Shown here piece by piece: positions 8,676 to 17,443 of a stretch of 64,000 nucleotides of DNA. The notes beneath the pieces are model-generated. The model ran no database searches. It had not been told where the DNA came from and saw nothing but the letters and a program-made list of their open reading frames with translations. Numbering within the stretch: the stretch's first letter is position 1; every line of letters starts with the position of its first letter. The DNA comes from Oricola nitratireducens. Its GTDB lineage: Bacteria > Pseudomonadota > Alphaproteobacteria > Rhizobiales > Rhizobiaceae. The translations under genes were made by a program, and so were the position numbers. Location of the stretch: NCBI RefSeq assembly GCF_014904745.1, contig NZ_JACZCS010000050.1:307617-371616 (forward strand), written 5' to 3'.

Positions 8676-10995
8676 ACGCAAGGGCGACCCCAAGCCCCAG
8701 CCGAAGGAGCGTTCCGCGCATCTGCCGACCCGCGACGACGTCATTGCCTATATCCGTGACAATCCCGACCGCGCCACGAAGCGCGACGTCGCCAAGGCGT
8801 TCAACCTGAAGGGCGACGATCGCGTTGCCCTGAAGCACCTGTTCAAGGAGCTGGAAGAGGAAGGCGTCTTCCAGCGGCGCGGCAAACGACTGGTCGCGGC
8901 CGGCGCACTGCCGCAGGTCATGGTGCTGACGGTCACCGGGCGTGACGGCGGTGGCGGCCTGCTCGCCCGCCCGCTCGAATGGGACGAGGCCGAACTGGGC
9001 TCGCCGCCTCTCATCGCCATTCGCGCGCCGCGTCATCCCAAGCAGCGGCAGCTGGCAGCCGGCGTCGGCGACAGGGTGCTCGCGCGCATCGCGCCGCCGC
9101 ACGACGAAGACGGCGTCCATATGGCGCGTGTCATCAAGAAGCTCGAAAAGCGCCGCTCCGCGGTTCTCGGCGTTCTTCGCCGGATGGACGACGGCGGCTA
9201 CCGGCTGGAGCCGGTCGACCGGAAACAGTCCGAACTGATCATCGACCAGGACCAGCTCGCCGACGCAAGCCCTGGCGACCTGGTCGAGGTCGAGGTGACG
9301 CGAACAGGCCGCTACGGGCTGCAGCGCGCCGCCGTCACGCAGCGCATCGGCTCGTTCGCGTCGGAAAAGGCGGTCTCGATGATCGCCATTCATGCCAACG
9401 GCATCCCGCATGTGTTTCCCGAGGCGGTCATGGCCGAGGCCGCAGCCGCCAAACCGGTCGCGGCTGGAGGCAAGCGCGAGGACTGGCGCGAGCTGCCGCT
9501 GGTCACCATCGACCCGCCGGATGCCAAGGACCATGACGATGCCGTCCACGCCGAGCCGGATCCGGACGTCGCCAATCCCGGCGGGCATATTCTCACCGTC
9601 GCGATCGCCGATGTCGCCCATTATGTGCGGCCGGGCTCGGCGCTTGACCGCGAAGCGCTGAACCGAGGCAATTCGGTCTATTTTCCGGACCGGGTCGTGC
9701 CGATGCTGCCCGAGCGTATTTCCAACGATCTGTGCTCGCTGCGCGAAGGCGAAGACCGCCCCGCCCTTGCCGTGCGCATGATCTTCGGCGCCGACGGACA
9801 CAAGCGCGGCCACACGTTCCACCGCATCATCATGCGCTCGGCGGCGAAGCTGTCCTACCAGCAGGCACAGGCGGCGATCGACGGCGCGCCGGACGACAAG
9901 ACCGGGCCGCTGCTGGAGCCTGTCCTGAAGCCGCTGTGGGATGCCTATCACTGCCTCAAGAAGGGCCGTCACGCGCGCGGACCGCTCGAACTCGACCTGC
10001 CCGAGCGCAAGATCGTGCTCAACGCGGAGGGCCTCGTCGACCGGATCGTCATCCCCGCCCGTCTGGACGCGCACAAGCTGATCGAGGAGTGCATGATCCA
10101 GGCCAATGTGGCAGCGGCCGAGACGCTCGAATCGAAGCGCCAGATGCTGGTCTACCGGGTGCACGACCAGCCTTCGATGGCCAAGGAAGAGGCGCTGCGC
10201 GAATTCCTGAAGACGATCGAGATTCCGCTGGCGCAAGGCGCGCAGCTGCGCCCGTCTGCCTTCAACATCATCCTCGACCGGGTCAAGGACACCGACCATG
10301 CCGCGCTTGTCAACGAGGTGATCCTGCGCAGCCAGGCGCAGGCGGAATATGCGCCGGAGAATTACGGCCATTTCGGCCTCAACCTGTTGCGCTATGCCCA
10401 TTTCACATCGCCGATCCGCCGTTATGCCGACCTGATCGTCCACCGGGCGCTGATCCGCGCGCTCCGCCTCGGCGACGGCAAGGACGGATTGCCGGACGTG
10501 ACGCTCGACCAGTTGCGGGAAATCGCCGGCCTGATATCCGCGGCGGAACGCCGCGCCGTCAACGCCGAACGCGCAACCGTCGACCGGCTGGTCGCATTGC
10601 ATCTTGCCGACAGCGTCGGCGAAGAGTTCGACGGCCGCGTCGCCGGCCTGTCTTCGGCCGGGCTGTTCGTTTCCCTTCCGGCCTATGGAGCCGACGGGTT
10701 CGTGCCTGCCTCGACGCTGGGCGACGAGTATTTCCACCATGACGAGGGTTTGCACGCCATGGTCGGCGAGCGGACCGGGACCGGCTACCGGCTCGGCGAT
10801 CCGGTGACGATCAAGATCGTCGAAGTTCTGCCACTTGCCGGTTCCATGCGTTTCGAGATGGTCAGCGAGCCGCGCAAGCTTGGCACGTCGACGAAATCGT
10901 TCCATAAGGCACGCAAGGGCGCCCGTGGCGCGCCGCGCGGCAAACGCAGCGGTCCCGTCTCCAAGGGGCGCGCAAAATCAGGACGCAGGCGATGA
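8668..10995 (+). CDS. rnr: Ribonuclease R
   Basis: A 775-residue processive 3'-5' exoribonuclease of the RNase II/R family that degrades structured RNA. The order is: N-terminal helix-turn-helix (TKRDVAKAFNLKGDDRVAL), cold-shock-like RNA-binding segments, the RNB catalytic domain with DPPDAKDHDDAVHAE carrying the metal-binding aspartates, HFTSPIRRYADLIVHRAL, a C-terminal S1 domain (FDGRVAGLSSAGLFVSLPAYG), and a lysine/arginine-rich tail. The ATG lies inside the end of topA (8-bp overlap). The stop overlaps the next ATG (ATGA), giving a tightly packed topA-rnr-DUF983 operon. Confidence 0.96.
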   Translation: MARRKGDPKPQPKERSAHLPTRDDVIAYIRDNPDRATKRDVAKAFNLKGDDRVALKHLFKELEEEGVFQRRGKRLVAAGALPQVMVLTVTGRDGGGGLLARPLEWDEAELGSPPLIAIRAPRHPKQRQLAAGVGDRVLARIAPPHDEDGVHMARVIKKLEKRRSAVLGVLRRMDDGGYRLEPVDRKQSELIIDQDQLADASPGDLVEVEVTRTGRYGLQRAAVTQRIGSFASEKAVSMIAIHANGIPHVFPEAVMAEAAAAKPVAAGGKREDWRELPLVTIDPPDAKDHDDAVHAEPDPDVANPGGHILTVAIADVAHYVRPGSALDREALNRGNSVYFPDRVVPMLPERISNDLCSLREGEDRPALAVRMIFGADGHKRGHTFHRIIMRSAAKLSYQQAQAAIDGAPDDKTGPLLEPVLKPLWDAYHCLKKGRHARGPLELDLPERKIVLNAEGLVDRIVIPARLDAHKLIEECMIQANVAAAETLESKRQMLVYRVHDQPSMAKEEALREFLKTIEIPLAQGAQLRPSAFNIILDRVKDTDHAALVNEVILRSQAQAEYAPENYGHFGLNLLRYAHFTSPIRRYADLIVHRALIRALRLGDGKDGLPDVTLDQLREIAGLISAAERRAVNAERATVDRLVALHLADSVGEEFDGRVAGLSSAGLFVSLPAYGADGFVPASTLGDEYFHHDEGLHAMVGERTGTGYRLGDPVTIKIVEVLPLAGSMRFEMVSEPRKLGTSTKSFHKARKGARGAPRGKRSGPVSKGRAKSGRRR

Positions 10996-11432
10996 GCGAG
11001 ACAACATTCTTTCATGCCGGTGAAGCGGCGCGCGACGAGCGCCCGGTCATGCCGGCGGTCAAGCGGGGCTTTTTCGGGCGCTGCCCGAAATGCGGCGAAG
11101 GCAAGCTTTTCGGTTCGTTCGTCAAGCCGGTCGACACCTGCGCGGTCTGCGGCGAAGAACTGCACCATCACCGCGCCGACGATTTTCCCGCCTATCTGAA
11201 CATCCTCATCGTCGGTCATCTGATCGTCGGCGGATTCACGCTGACCGAGGTGATGACCAGCTGGCCCGGCTGGGTGCATCTGGCGATCTGGATCCCGCTG
11301 ATGCTGCTGATGTCGGTCGTGCTGATGCAACCCTTGAAGGGTGCGGTGATCGGCTTCCAGTGGGCGAACTACATGCATGGTTTCGGCGACGAGGAAGATG
11401 TCCTTGAAAGCCATCCCGAGGCCGAAGGCTGA
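10992..11432 (+). CDS. DUF983 membrane protein
   Basis: A 146-residue protein with an N-terminal zinc-ribbon-like segment (GRCPKCGEGKLFGSF and VDTCAVCGEELHHH, two CxxC pairs about 26 residues apart) followed by two transmembrane helices (NILIVGHLIVGGFTL and WVHLAIWIPLMLLMSVVL). This is the layout of DUF983 proteins, common next to rnr and a NUDIX gene in alphaproteobacteria. The biochemical role is unknown. The ATG overlaps the rnr stop by four bases. Confidence 0.88.
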   Translation: MSETTFFHAGEAARDERPVMPAVKRGFFGRCPKCGEGKLFGSFVKPVDTCAVCGEELHHHRADDFPAYLNILIVGHLIVGGFTLTEVMTSWPGWVHLAIWIPLMLLMSVVLMQPLKGAVIGFQWANYMHGFGDEEDVLESHPEAEG

Positions 11433-11443
11433 ATCACGAACGC

Positions 11444-12172
11444 ATGAGCAATACGGACGAGATCAAGCCCTACGGGAGCGCGCCCTATCGCCGGCCGCGC
11501 GACGCAGCGACTCTGATCCTCTTGAAGAAGGATTCGCCGGCGCCGCAGGTGCTGATGGGCCGGCGCAGCGCCAGCCTCGCTTTCATGCCCGGCCTGTTCG
11601 TGTTTCCGGGCGGGCGGACCGAACGCGCCGACCTGACGGCGCCACGCGACGGTGCGCTGCACGAAGGCGACGCACAGCGCCTCGTCAAGGGCATGGGCGC
11701 GAAGGGAAGCCGCCGCCGCGCCGAGGCGCTGGCTATGTCGGCGATCCGCGAAACGCAGGAGGAGACGGGGCTTTTCATCGGCCGTAACGGCGGCGCGCCG
11801 TCGTCGTCCGGTTCGGACGCATGGAAAGCCTTCGCCACAAGCGGCGTCCTGCCCGACCTCTCCGCCATCCGCTTCCTGGCCCGCGCGATCACGCCGCCCG
11901 GTCGGGTGCGCCGTTTCGACACGCGCTTTTTCGTCGCCGATGCGGCCCATGTCGCCAACCCCGACGAGCTTGTCGCCAATCCGGAAGAGGAACTCGACGA
12001 AGTGCGCTGGGTCGATCTGGCGAAAGCCCCGCATCTCGAGACGCCGGCGATCACCAAGACGATTCTCGCGATCCTCTCGTCACGGCTGGAAGAGGATCCC
12101 GAACTTACGCGCGACCTGCCTGTGCCGTTCATCCGGGCGCAAAACAGGCGTTTCGTCCAGACGCTCGAATGA
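11444..12172 (+). CDS. NUDIX hydrolase
   Basis: A 242-residue NUDIX protein. The NUDIX box is recognisable as the G-rich start VFPGG followed by AIRETQEETGLF, which fits RExxEExG. It hydrolyses a nucleoside-diphosphate-linked substrate that cannot be deduced. An insert of about 60 residues between the PGG and the helix is longer than in MutT and is typical of the larger alphaproteobacterial NUDIX family that follows DUF983. It starts 11 bp after the DUF983 stop, so it probably closes the topA-rnr operon. Confidence 0.9.
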   Translation: MSNTDEIKPYGSAPYRRPRDAATLILLKKDSPAPQVLMGRRSASLAFMPGLFVFPGGRTERADLTAPRDGALHEGDAQRLVKGMGAKGSRRRAEALAMSAIRETQEETGLFIGRNGGAPSSSGSDAWKAFATSGVLPDLSAIRFLARAITPPGRVRRFDTRFFVADAAHVANPDELVANPEEELDEVRWVDLAKAPHLETPAITKTILAILSSRLEEDPELTRDLPVPFIRAQNRRFVQTLE

Positions 12173-12175
12173 CAT

Positions 12176-12204
12176 CTTGACTTTTAGCCCGCAATCCGTA
12201 GTTT
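12176..12204 (+). promoter_or_regulatory. Sigma70-type promoter of rpmG
   Basis: CTTGAC at 12176-12181, a 17-base spacer and TAGTTT at 12199-12204 match the housekeeping promoter layout of alphaproteobacteria. It lies just after the NUDIX stop and about 75 bp before the rpmG ATG. Confidence 0.6.
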
Positions 12205-12278
12205 CCGCGCAAATTCGCCGGCGGTCTTGCAAGTGGCCCGTTTTCGGCTTGCTCTCATAAAACGACAGGTACAGGACC

Positions 12279-12446
12279 ATGGCAAAGGCCACGACGATCA
12301 AAATCAAATTGCTGTCCACCGCGGACACCGGCTTCTTCTACGTCACGAAAAAGAACAGCCGCACCTTCACCGACAAAATGGTGAAGACGAAATACGACCC
12401 GATTGCCAAGAAGCATGTCGAGTTCAAGGAATCCAAGATCAAATAG
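12279..12446 (+). CDS. rpmG: 50S ribosomal protein L33
   Basis: A 55-codon gene, [20 protein letters not shown] onward, ending in EFKESKIK and a TAG stop. Length and sequence match bacterial L33 ([28 protein letters not shown]). No CxxC pairs are present, so this is the zinc-independent form. It is monocistronic: its own promoter lies upstream and a strong terminator follows 27 bp after the stop. Confidence 0.97.
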   Translation: MAKATTIKIKLLSTADTGFFYVTKKNSRTFTDKMVKTKYDPIAKKHVEFKESKIK

Positions 12447-12473
12447 GATTCCGCGCATTGGCGCATGACGACG

Positions 12474-12503
12474 AACCGCCGTTCGAAAGACCGGCGGTTT
12501 TTT
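12474..12503 (+). terminator. Rho-independent terminator after rpmG
   Basis: AACCGCCG (12474-12481) pairs perfectly with CGGCGGTT (12492-12499), followed by four more T. It lies between the convergent rpmG and pleD genes. Confidence 0.85.
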
Positions 12504-12509
12504 ATTGCC

Positions 12510-13886
12510 TTATGCAGCGTCGGAGACGACGCGATTGCGGCCGGTGCTCTTGGCCTCGTAGAGCGCCTTGTCGGCGCGCTTGAGCAGGGTCTTCGCGTCC
12601 TCGCCCTCGCGGCGGATCAGGCTTGCGACGCCGACGCTGACGGTCACGTCGATCGTCTGCGCGCCATTGTCGATGGCAAATCCGTCCGATTCGATCTGCG
12701 CGCGAAGCCGCTCCGCGACCTCGGCGGCAACATGCGGCGGCGTATCCGGCATCACGATGACGAACTCCTCGCCGCCGTAGCGGCAGGCGAGATCCATGCC
12801 ACGCACATTGACGCGCAAGCGGCGGGCGAACTCGCGCAACACATCGTCGCCGGCCTCGTGACCGTAGGTGTCGTTGACCGCCTTGAAGCGGTCGATATCG
12901 GTGATCAGCAGCGCAAGGTGCTTCTCGCGGTTCAATGCGCGGGCAACCAGCGTGTCGAGATGCGTGTCGAGATAGCGGCGGTTGTGCAGGCCCGTCAGGC
13001 CGTCGGTGACGGCGAGCTCGATGGAAGCGGCGACATTGTCGCGCAACCCGTCGTGATAGCGCTTGCGGCGCACCTGCGTGCGCAGGCGCGCGATCAGTTC
13101 GTTCGGATCGACCGGGCGCACGATGTAATCGTTGACACCGAGTTCGAGCGCGCGCTTGATCAGTTCCTCGTCCTCGGCATCGGCGACGAGAATGATCGGA
13201 ACGAATCGGGTGCGATCGAGCGAGCGCAGTTGCGAGCAGATCCGTAGCGCATCGAACTCCTTGAATTTTGCGGCGATGAAGACGCAGTCGAAGTCGCCCT
13301 CGGCAGCCTGAAAGACACCGGCCTGCGGATCCGCGGCATGCGCGATCTCGAAACCCTTGCGCAGCGGCTTGACCAAACGGCCGAAGGCGGTCTCGCGCTC
13401 GTCGATAACCAGGATTTTCGCGCGCGCGGCGGCATCGCCGCCGGCGGCGTCGAACAGCGTGTCGAGGCCGATGTCACGGGCGGTGACGGCGCGCAGCCGC
13501 AACTCGTCGGTCAGCATCTTCAGGCGGAGCAGGCTCTTTACCCGCGCCAGCAGCTGGATCTCGTTGACGGGTTTGGTCAGAAAATCGTCGGCGCCGGCCT
13601 CGAGTCCGCGCACGCGGTCGGCCATCTCGTCGAGCGCGGTGACGATGACGACGGGGATATGGCAGGTCGCGGCATTGGCCTTCAGGCGGCGGCAAACCTC
13701 GAAACCGTCGATGCCCGGCATCATGATGTCGAGAAGCACGAGATCGACCGGCGTCTCGGCGCAAATCGCCAGCGCATCCTGACCGTTTTCGGCGGTAATG
13801 ACGTTGAAATATTCGGCGGTCAATCGCGTCTCGAGGAGACTGCGATTCGCCTCGATATCATCGACTACCAATATGCGCGCGGTCAT
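12510..13886 (-). CDS. pleD: Response regulator diguanylate cyclase PleD
   Basis: A 458-residue protein with the PleD order REC-REC-GGDEF. The first receiver has phospho-acceptor Asp53 in LVLLDIMMPGIDG. The second receiver (about 155-280) is an adaptor without the full acidic pocket. The GGDEF domain has the intact catalytic signature RYGGEEF and an RxxD inhibitory site (RGMD) five residues before it, so feedback inhibition by c-di-GMP is expected. PleD makes c-di-GMP during the swarmer-to-stalked type cell-cycle transition. It lies 22 bp downstream of divK, the same pairing as in Caulobacter, so the two are co-transcribed. Confidence 0.96.
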   Translation of the reverse strand: MTARILVVDDIEANRSLLETRLTAEYFNVITAENGQDALAICAETPVDLVLLDIMMPGIDGFEVCRRLKANAATCHIPVVIVTALDEMADRVRGLEAGADDFLTKPVNEIQLLARVKSLLRLKMLTDELRLRAVTARDIGLDTLFDAAGGDAAARAKILVIDERETAFGRLVKPLRKGFEIAHAADPQAGVFQAAEGDFDCVFIAAKFKEFDALRICSQLRSLDRTRFVPIILVADAEDEELIKRALELGVNDYIVRPVDPNELIARLRTQVRRKRYHDGLRDNVAASIELAVTDGLTGLHNRRYLDTHLDTLVARALNREKHLALLITDIDRFKAVNDTYGHEAGDDVLREFARRLRVNVRGMDLACRYGGEEFVIVMPDTPPHVAAEVAERLRAQIESDGFAIDNGAQTIDVTVSVGVASLIRREGEDAKTLLKRADKALYEAKSTGRNRVVSDAA

Positions 13887-13908
13887 GGGACGCGGTCCTG
13901 TTTACGAT

Positions 13909-14280
13909 TCAAGCGTCGCCAAGATACGACTTAATGGTTTCGATAAATTTAGGAACCGAAATCGGTTTCGAGATGTAGCCCTCGCAGCCGCCCTGGCGGA
14001 TCCGCTCCTCGTCGCCCTTCATGGCGAAAGCGGTCACCGCGATGACGGGAATGGCGTGGAGTTCGTCGTCCTCCTTCAGCCACTTGGTGACCTCAAGACC
14101 CGAAACTTCGGGCAACTGAATATCCATCAGGATCAGGTCGGGTCGGTGGACGCGGGCGAGATCGAGCGCTTCCAGACCGTTTCGGGTGCGGACCGTCTCG
14201 TAGCCGCTTGCCTCGATGAGATCGCGGAAGAGCTTCATGTTGAGCTCGTTGTCCTCGACGATCATGACTGTTTTGGCCAT
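13909..14280 (-). CDS. divK: Cell-cycle response regulator DivK
   Basis: A 123-residue single receiver-domain protein. It has the acidic pair in [12 protein letters not shown], phospho-acceptor Asp53 in [13 protein letters not shown], Thr in [12 protein letters not shown] and Lys in GYISKPI. DivK relays phosphorylation between DivJ/PleC-type kinases and the CckA-CtrA pathway. I chose ATG 14280 ([12 protein letters not shown]) because AGGGG lies eight bases before it; a longer frame upstream adds an unrelated basic N-terminus. It is transcribed with pleD and divergent from the DUF3572 gene. Confidence 0.96.
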   Translation of the reverse strand: MAKTVMIVEDNELNMKLFRDLIEASGYETVRTRNGLEALDLARVHRPDLILMDIQLPEVSGLEVTKWLKEDDELHAIPVIAVTAFAMKGDEERIRQGGCEGYISKPISVPKFIETIKSYLGDA

Positions 14281-14397
14281 TGTCTTACCCCTGCCGCCTT
14301 TTCGCACAACGCTGTCCGGCGCGCAAAACCACTGTCGTTTTTAGCCTAGCCCAACGCTATAACGCGATTCGATTGAGAAAAAGCGAACGGACGACCG

Positions 14398-14694
14398 ATG
14401 AGCGACGAGAATGCCGATACGGGCCCGGAAGCAGTCGCGGTGAGCGCGTTGAGCTGGATCGCGGGCCATGACGAGATGCTGAGCCGATTCCTCGCATTGA
14501 CGGGTATCGAAGCGGGCCAGATCCGCGAAGCGGCCGCCGAACCGGGCTTTCTGGCCGGCGTTCTCGACTTCCTGCTGGCGCACGAGCCGAGCCTTATGGA
14601 GTTCTGCAACGAGACCGAGACCGATCCCGAAGTCGTGCAGCGGGCGCGCGAACAACTGCTCGGCAACCCGGGCACTGAATGGCTTTCGACATGA
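14398..14694 (+). CDS. DUF3572 family protein
   Basis: A 98-residue acidic helical protein (AVAVSALSWIAGHDEMLSRF, EPGFLAGVLDFLLAHEPSLM) matching the DUF3572 family that sits next to divK in Hyphomicrobiales. The function is unknown. It is divergent from divK, and its last 16 bases overlap the start of the HAD-like gene, so the two are coupled. Confidence 0.85.
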   Translation: MSDENADTGPEAVAVSALSWIAGHDEMLSRFLALTGIEAGQIREAAAEPGFLAGVLDFLLAHEPSLMEFCNETETDPEVVQRAREQLLGNPGTEWLST

Positions 14695-15356
14695 CGCCGG
14701 AAGAGCAGGACCGCGTCGAGGCGCTGGCGCGCTCGGACCGGCCGCTGGTCGTCTGCGACATCGACGAGGTCGTGCTGGAATTCGTCGGCCCTTTCATGGC
14801 GTTCCTCGACAGCCACGGGCACGAATTGCGCACGGACTCCTTCCGCCTGACCGGCAATGTCTACTTCAAGGAGACCGGAGAAGCCTCTGATCAAGCGACG
14901 GTTTCCGATTTTCTCGAACGCTTCTTCGGCGAGCATGACACATGGCAGAAGCCGGTCACCGGCGCGCTGGAGACCCTGGCCGGCATCGAGGACTCGCATG
15001 GCGCCGACATCGTGTTCCTGACCGCCATGCCGCCGCGCCACCATGCCCGCCGCCGGGCTCTGCTCGACAGCCACGGCTTCTCGCACCCGATGATAGCGAC
15101 CGAAGATGCCAAGGGCGACGCGGTCAATGCGCTGACACGCCACCATCCCGGCAAGCCCGTTGTTTTCATCGATGACCTGCCGCCGAACCATCTCAGCGTG
15201 CTCGGCGCCGTTCCCGAGGCGCTCGGCCTGCACCTGATGGCCTATGAGCCGCTGCGCCCGCACCTGCCACCCATGCCGGACGGCGTGAAAAGCGTGGCGG
15301 ACTGGAACGCCGCCGCGGCCGAGATCGCCGATTTTCTGGAGAACTGCGGGGCCTGA
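14679..15356 (+). CDS. HAD-superfamily-like hydrolase
   Basis: A 225-residue protein with the HAD-type motif I VVCDIDEVVLEF (DxDxV), motif II around FLTAMPP, and motif IV FIDDLPPNH. I infer a HAD-like phosphatase or phosphotransferase; the substrate is not deducible. The start may be ATG 14679 or ATG 14691. It overlaps the DUF3572 gene and converges on the GNAT gene with only five bases between stops. Confidence 0.75.
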   Translation: MAFDMTPEEQDRVEALARSDRPLVVCDIDEVVLEFVGPFMAFLDSHGHELRTDSFRLTGNVYFKETGEASDQATVSDFLERFFGEHDTWQKPVTGALETLAGIEDSHGADIVFLTAMPPRHHARRRALLDSHGFSHPMIATEDAKGDAVNALTRHHPGKPVVFIDDLPPNHLSVLGAVPEALGLHLMAYEPLRPHLPPMPDGVKSVADWNAAAAEIADFLENCGA

Positions 15357-15361
15357 GGACC

Positions 15362-15940
15362 TCACAGCGGCAGACGCATGAGCGGGCGTCCGTCCTTGCG
15401 TAGCGCCACTTGGGCAAATCCGGCCTTTTCGAAGACGCGCGTCGAGCCGACGAAAAGCCCGACGGATTTCGACTGTTTGGCGCGGTCCATCGGGCAGGCC
15501 TCGAGCACCCTCGCGCCGTTTTCGCGGGCGTAGTCGATCCCCGCGGCCACCATGTCGTGCGAGAGCCCCTGCCCGCGTTTCGCCGATCGGGTGAAGAAGC
15601 ACGAAATCGCCCAGACAGAAGAATCCTCCACCGAGGCGTCGGGGAGCGGCGCCGAAACGCGGCCGGCATTGTTGAATTGCGGCACGTCGGCGCGCGGGCC
15701 GATCTGCATCCAGGCAACTGCCTCACCTTCGGCATAACCGAGCAGGCCCGGCGGCGGACCGGCCTCGATACGAGCGTGGATGAACGCCTTGTTGTCTTCC
15801 GACGAATTGGCCTTTCGCTGTTTGGGCGAAAGACGGAAATAGGTGCACCAGCAGCCGTAACAGGCGCCCTGCCGGCCGAACAAAGCCGCAAAGTCGTCCC
15901 ATCGATCGGCGCTCAGCGCCACCACCTCCAACTTTGCCAT
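15362..15940 (-). CDS. GNAT family N-acetyltransferase
   Basis: A 192-residue protein with the GNAT acetyl-CoA motif in [20 protein letters not shown] (motif A, R-x-x-G-Q/G-x-S/G) and an alpha/beta tail ending in [17 protein letters not shown] cysteine/tryptophan-rich N-terminal part ([15 protein letters not shown]) is typical of a GNAT subgroup. The substrate is unknown. ATG 15940 is chosen because AAGGA lies ten bases before it. It is divergent from dinB. Confidence 0.85.
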   Translation of the reverse strand: MAKLEVVALSADRWDDFAALFGRQGACYGCWCTYFRLSPKQRKANSSEDNKAFIHARIEAGPPPGLLGYAEGEAVAWMQIGPRADVPQFNNAGRVSAPLPDASVEDSSVWAISCFFTRSAKRGQGLSHDMVAAGIDYARENGARVLEACPMDRAKQSKSVGLFVGSTRVFEKAGFAQVALRKDGRPLMRLPL

Positions 15941-15968
15941 GACGGTATCCTTGCTTGGTGATAACGTC

Positions 15969-15986
15969 GCCCGCGATATCGCGGGC
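15969..15986. repeat. 18-bp perfect palindrome between GNAT and dinB genes
   Basis: GCCCGCGATATCGCGGGC is fully self-complementary. It sits in the short divergent region, 7 bp from the LexA-like box, so it could be an operator for a dimeric regulator. No factor can be named. Confidence 0.7.
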
Positions 15987-15992
15987 ACGAAT

Positions 15993-16007
15993 GTTCATGG
16001 TATGTAC
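15993..16007 (+). promoter_or_regulatory. LexA-like SOS box upstream of dinB
   Basis: GTTC-N7-GTAC, one base off the alphaproteobacterial LexA direct repeat GTTC-N7-GTTC, just before the chosen dinB start at 16014. dinB genes are common LexA targets. Confidence 0.45.
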
Positions 16008-16013
16008 TCATCG

Positions 16014-17330
16014 ATGACAGCAGCTGTCAACATCACCGGAACCGGCTTCTGCCGCGACTGCCTGCGCCCGACCAAAGGTGCGGAGAAGCGCTGCCTTGCC
16101 TGCGGTAGCCCGCGGCTCGTCCGCCATGCGGAGCTCGACACGCTGTCGATCGGACATATCGATTGCGACGCCTTCTACGCCTCGGTGGAAAAGCGCGACA
16201 ATCCCGAGCTTCGCGACAAGCCGGTGATCGTCGGAGGCGGAAAACGCGGCGTGGTGTCGACCTGCTGCTACATCGCGCGCGTCAATGGCGTGCGTTCGGC
16301 CATGCCGATGTTCAAGGCGCTGGATGCCTGTCCGGACGCCATCGTCATCAAGCCGGACATGGAGAAATACGCACGCGTCGGCAAGGAAGTGCGCGAGATG
16401 ATGCGCGAACTGACGCCACTGGTCGAGCCGATCTCCATCGACGAGGCGTTTCTCGACCTGACCGGCACGGAACGGCTACACAGGGACACCCCGGCGCGCG
16501 TGCTGGCGAAATTCGCCAAGCGTGTCGAGACCGAGATCGGCATCACCGTCTCGGTGGGGCTGTCCTACTGCAAGTATCTGGCAAAGGTCGCCTCAGATCT
16601 CGAAAAGCCACGCGGATTTTCCGTCATCGGCGAAGCGGAGGCGCTCGACTTCCTGCGCGACAAGCCGGTGACGCTGATCTGGGGTGTCGGCAAGGCCTTC
16701 GCCGCCACGCTCGAGAAGGACGGCATCCGCACCATCGGGCAATTGCAGCGAATGGAAGAAACGGTGCTGATGAAGCGCTATGGCGTGATGGGGCGGCGGC
16801 TCTATCACCTGTCGCGCGGCGAGGACGACCGGGCGGTGCATGTCGAGCACGAAGCCAAGAGCATTTCCGCCGAAACGACCTTCAACGAGGACTACGCCAC
16901 CGCCGCCGACCTGCTGCCGGTTCTGCGCGCCTTGTCGGAGAAGGTATCGGAGCGTCTCAAGGCAGCGGACCTGGCCGGCCGCACGGTCACGCTGAAACTG
17001 AAGGACAAGGCGTTCCGCACCCGCACGCGCAACCGTCAGCTGCCCGACCGCACGCGGCTTGCGGACAGAATTTTCCGGGTGGCGGCGCCGATGCTCGAAA
17101 AGGAACTGGACGGCACGCAATACCGGCTGCTCGGCGTCGGCGTTTCGGATCTGGCGCAGGATACAATGGCCGACCCGTTCGATCTCGTCGACACCGACGC
17201 GGAGCGGCGCGCCAAGGCGGAAGCGGCCATGGACAGGGTGCGTGCCAAATTCGGCAATCGCGCCGTTGAGACAGGATATACCTTCGGGACGGGCAGTCGC
17301 GGCAAACCTCAGCGCGATCAAGACGGTTAG
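16014..17330 (+). CDS. dinB: DNA polymerase IV (Y family) with N-terminal zinc-ribbon-like extension
   Basis: A 438-residue Y-family translesion polymerase. Catalytic motifs are [17 protein letters not shown] and [13 protein letters not shown] with the metal-binding Asp and Asp-Glu pair; GVSDLAQD lies in the little-finger region. Before the polymerase core is an extension with C-R-D-C and C-L-A-C-G motifs ([20 protein letters not shown]), a putative zinc ribbon seen in hyphomicrobial DinB. I chose ATG 16014 because the upstream frame back to 15939 crosses the LexA-like box and the GNAT start. ATG 16002 is an alternative. Confidence 0.92.
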   Translation: MTAAVNITGTGFCRDCLRPTKGAEKRCLACGSPRLVRHAELDTLSIGHIDCDAFYASVEKRDNPELRDKPVIVGGGKRGVVSTCCYIARVNGVRSAMPMFKALDACPDAIVIKPDMEKYARVGKEVREMMRELTPLVEPISIDEAFLDLTGTERLHRDTPARVLAKFAKRVETEIGITVSVGLSYCKYLAKVASDLEKPRGFSVIGEAEALDFLRDKPVTLIWGVGKAFAATLEKDGIRTIGQLQRMEETVLMKRYGVMGRRLYHLSRGEDDRAVHVEHEAKSISAETTFNEDYATAADLLPVLRALSEKVSERLKAADLAGRTVTLKLKDKAFRTRTRNRQLPDRTRLADRIFRVAAPMLEKELDGTQYRLLGVGVSDLAQDTMADPFDLVDTDAERRAKAEAAMDRVRAKFGNRAVETGYTFGTGSRGKPQRDQDG

Positions 17331-17443
17331 GTGACCTTCTTGCCTTAATTTTTCCTTAAAATACCCGCTTCGTTGCAGTGCAGCATCTGTTGCACGCGCC
17401 TCCTTGCGGAGCGCGTCTTGTGCTCATGAAACGAGGGTAAAGC

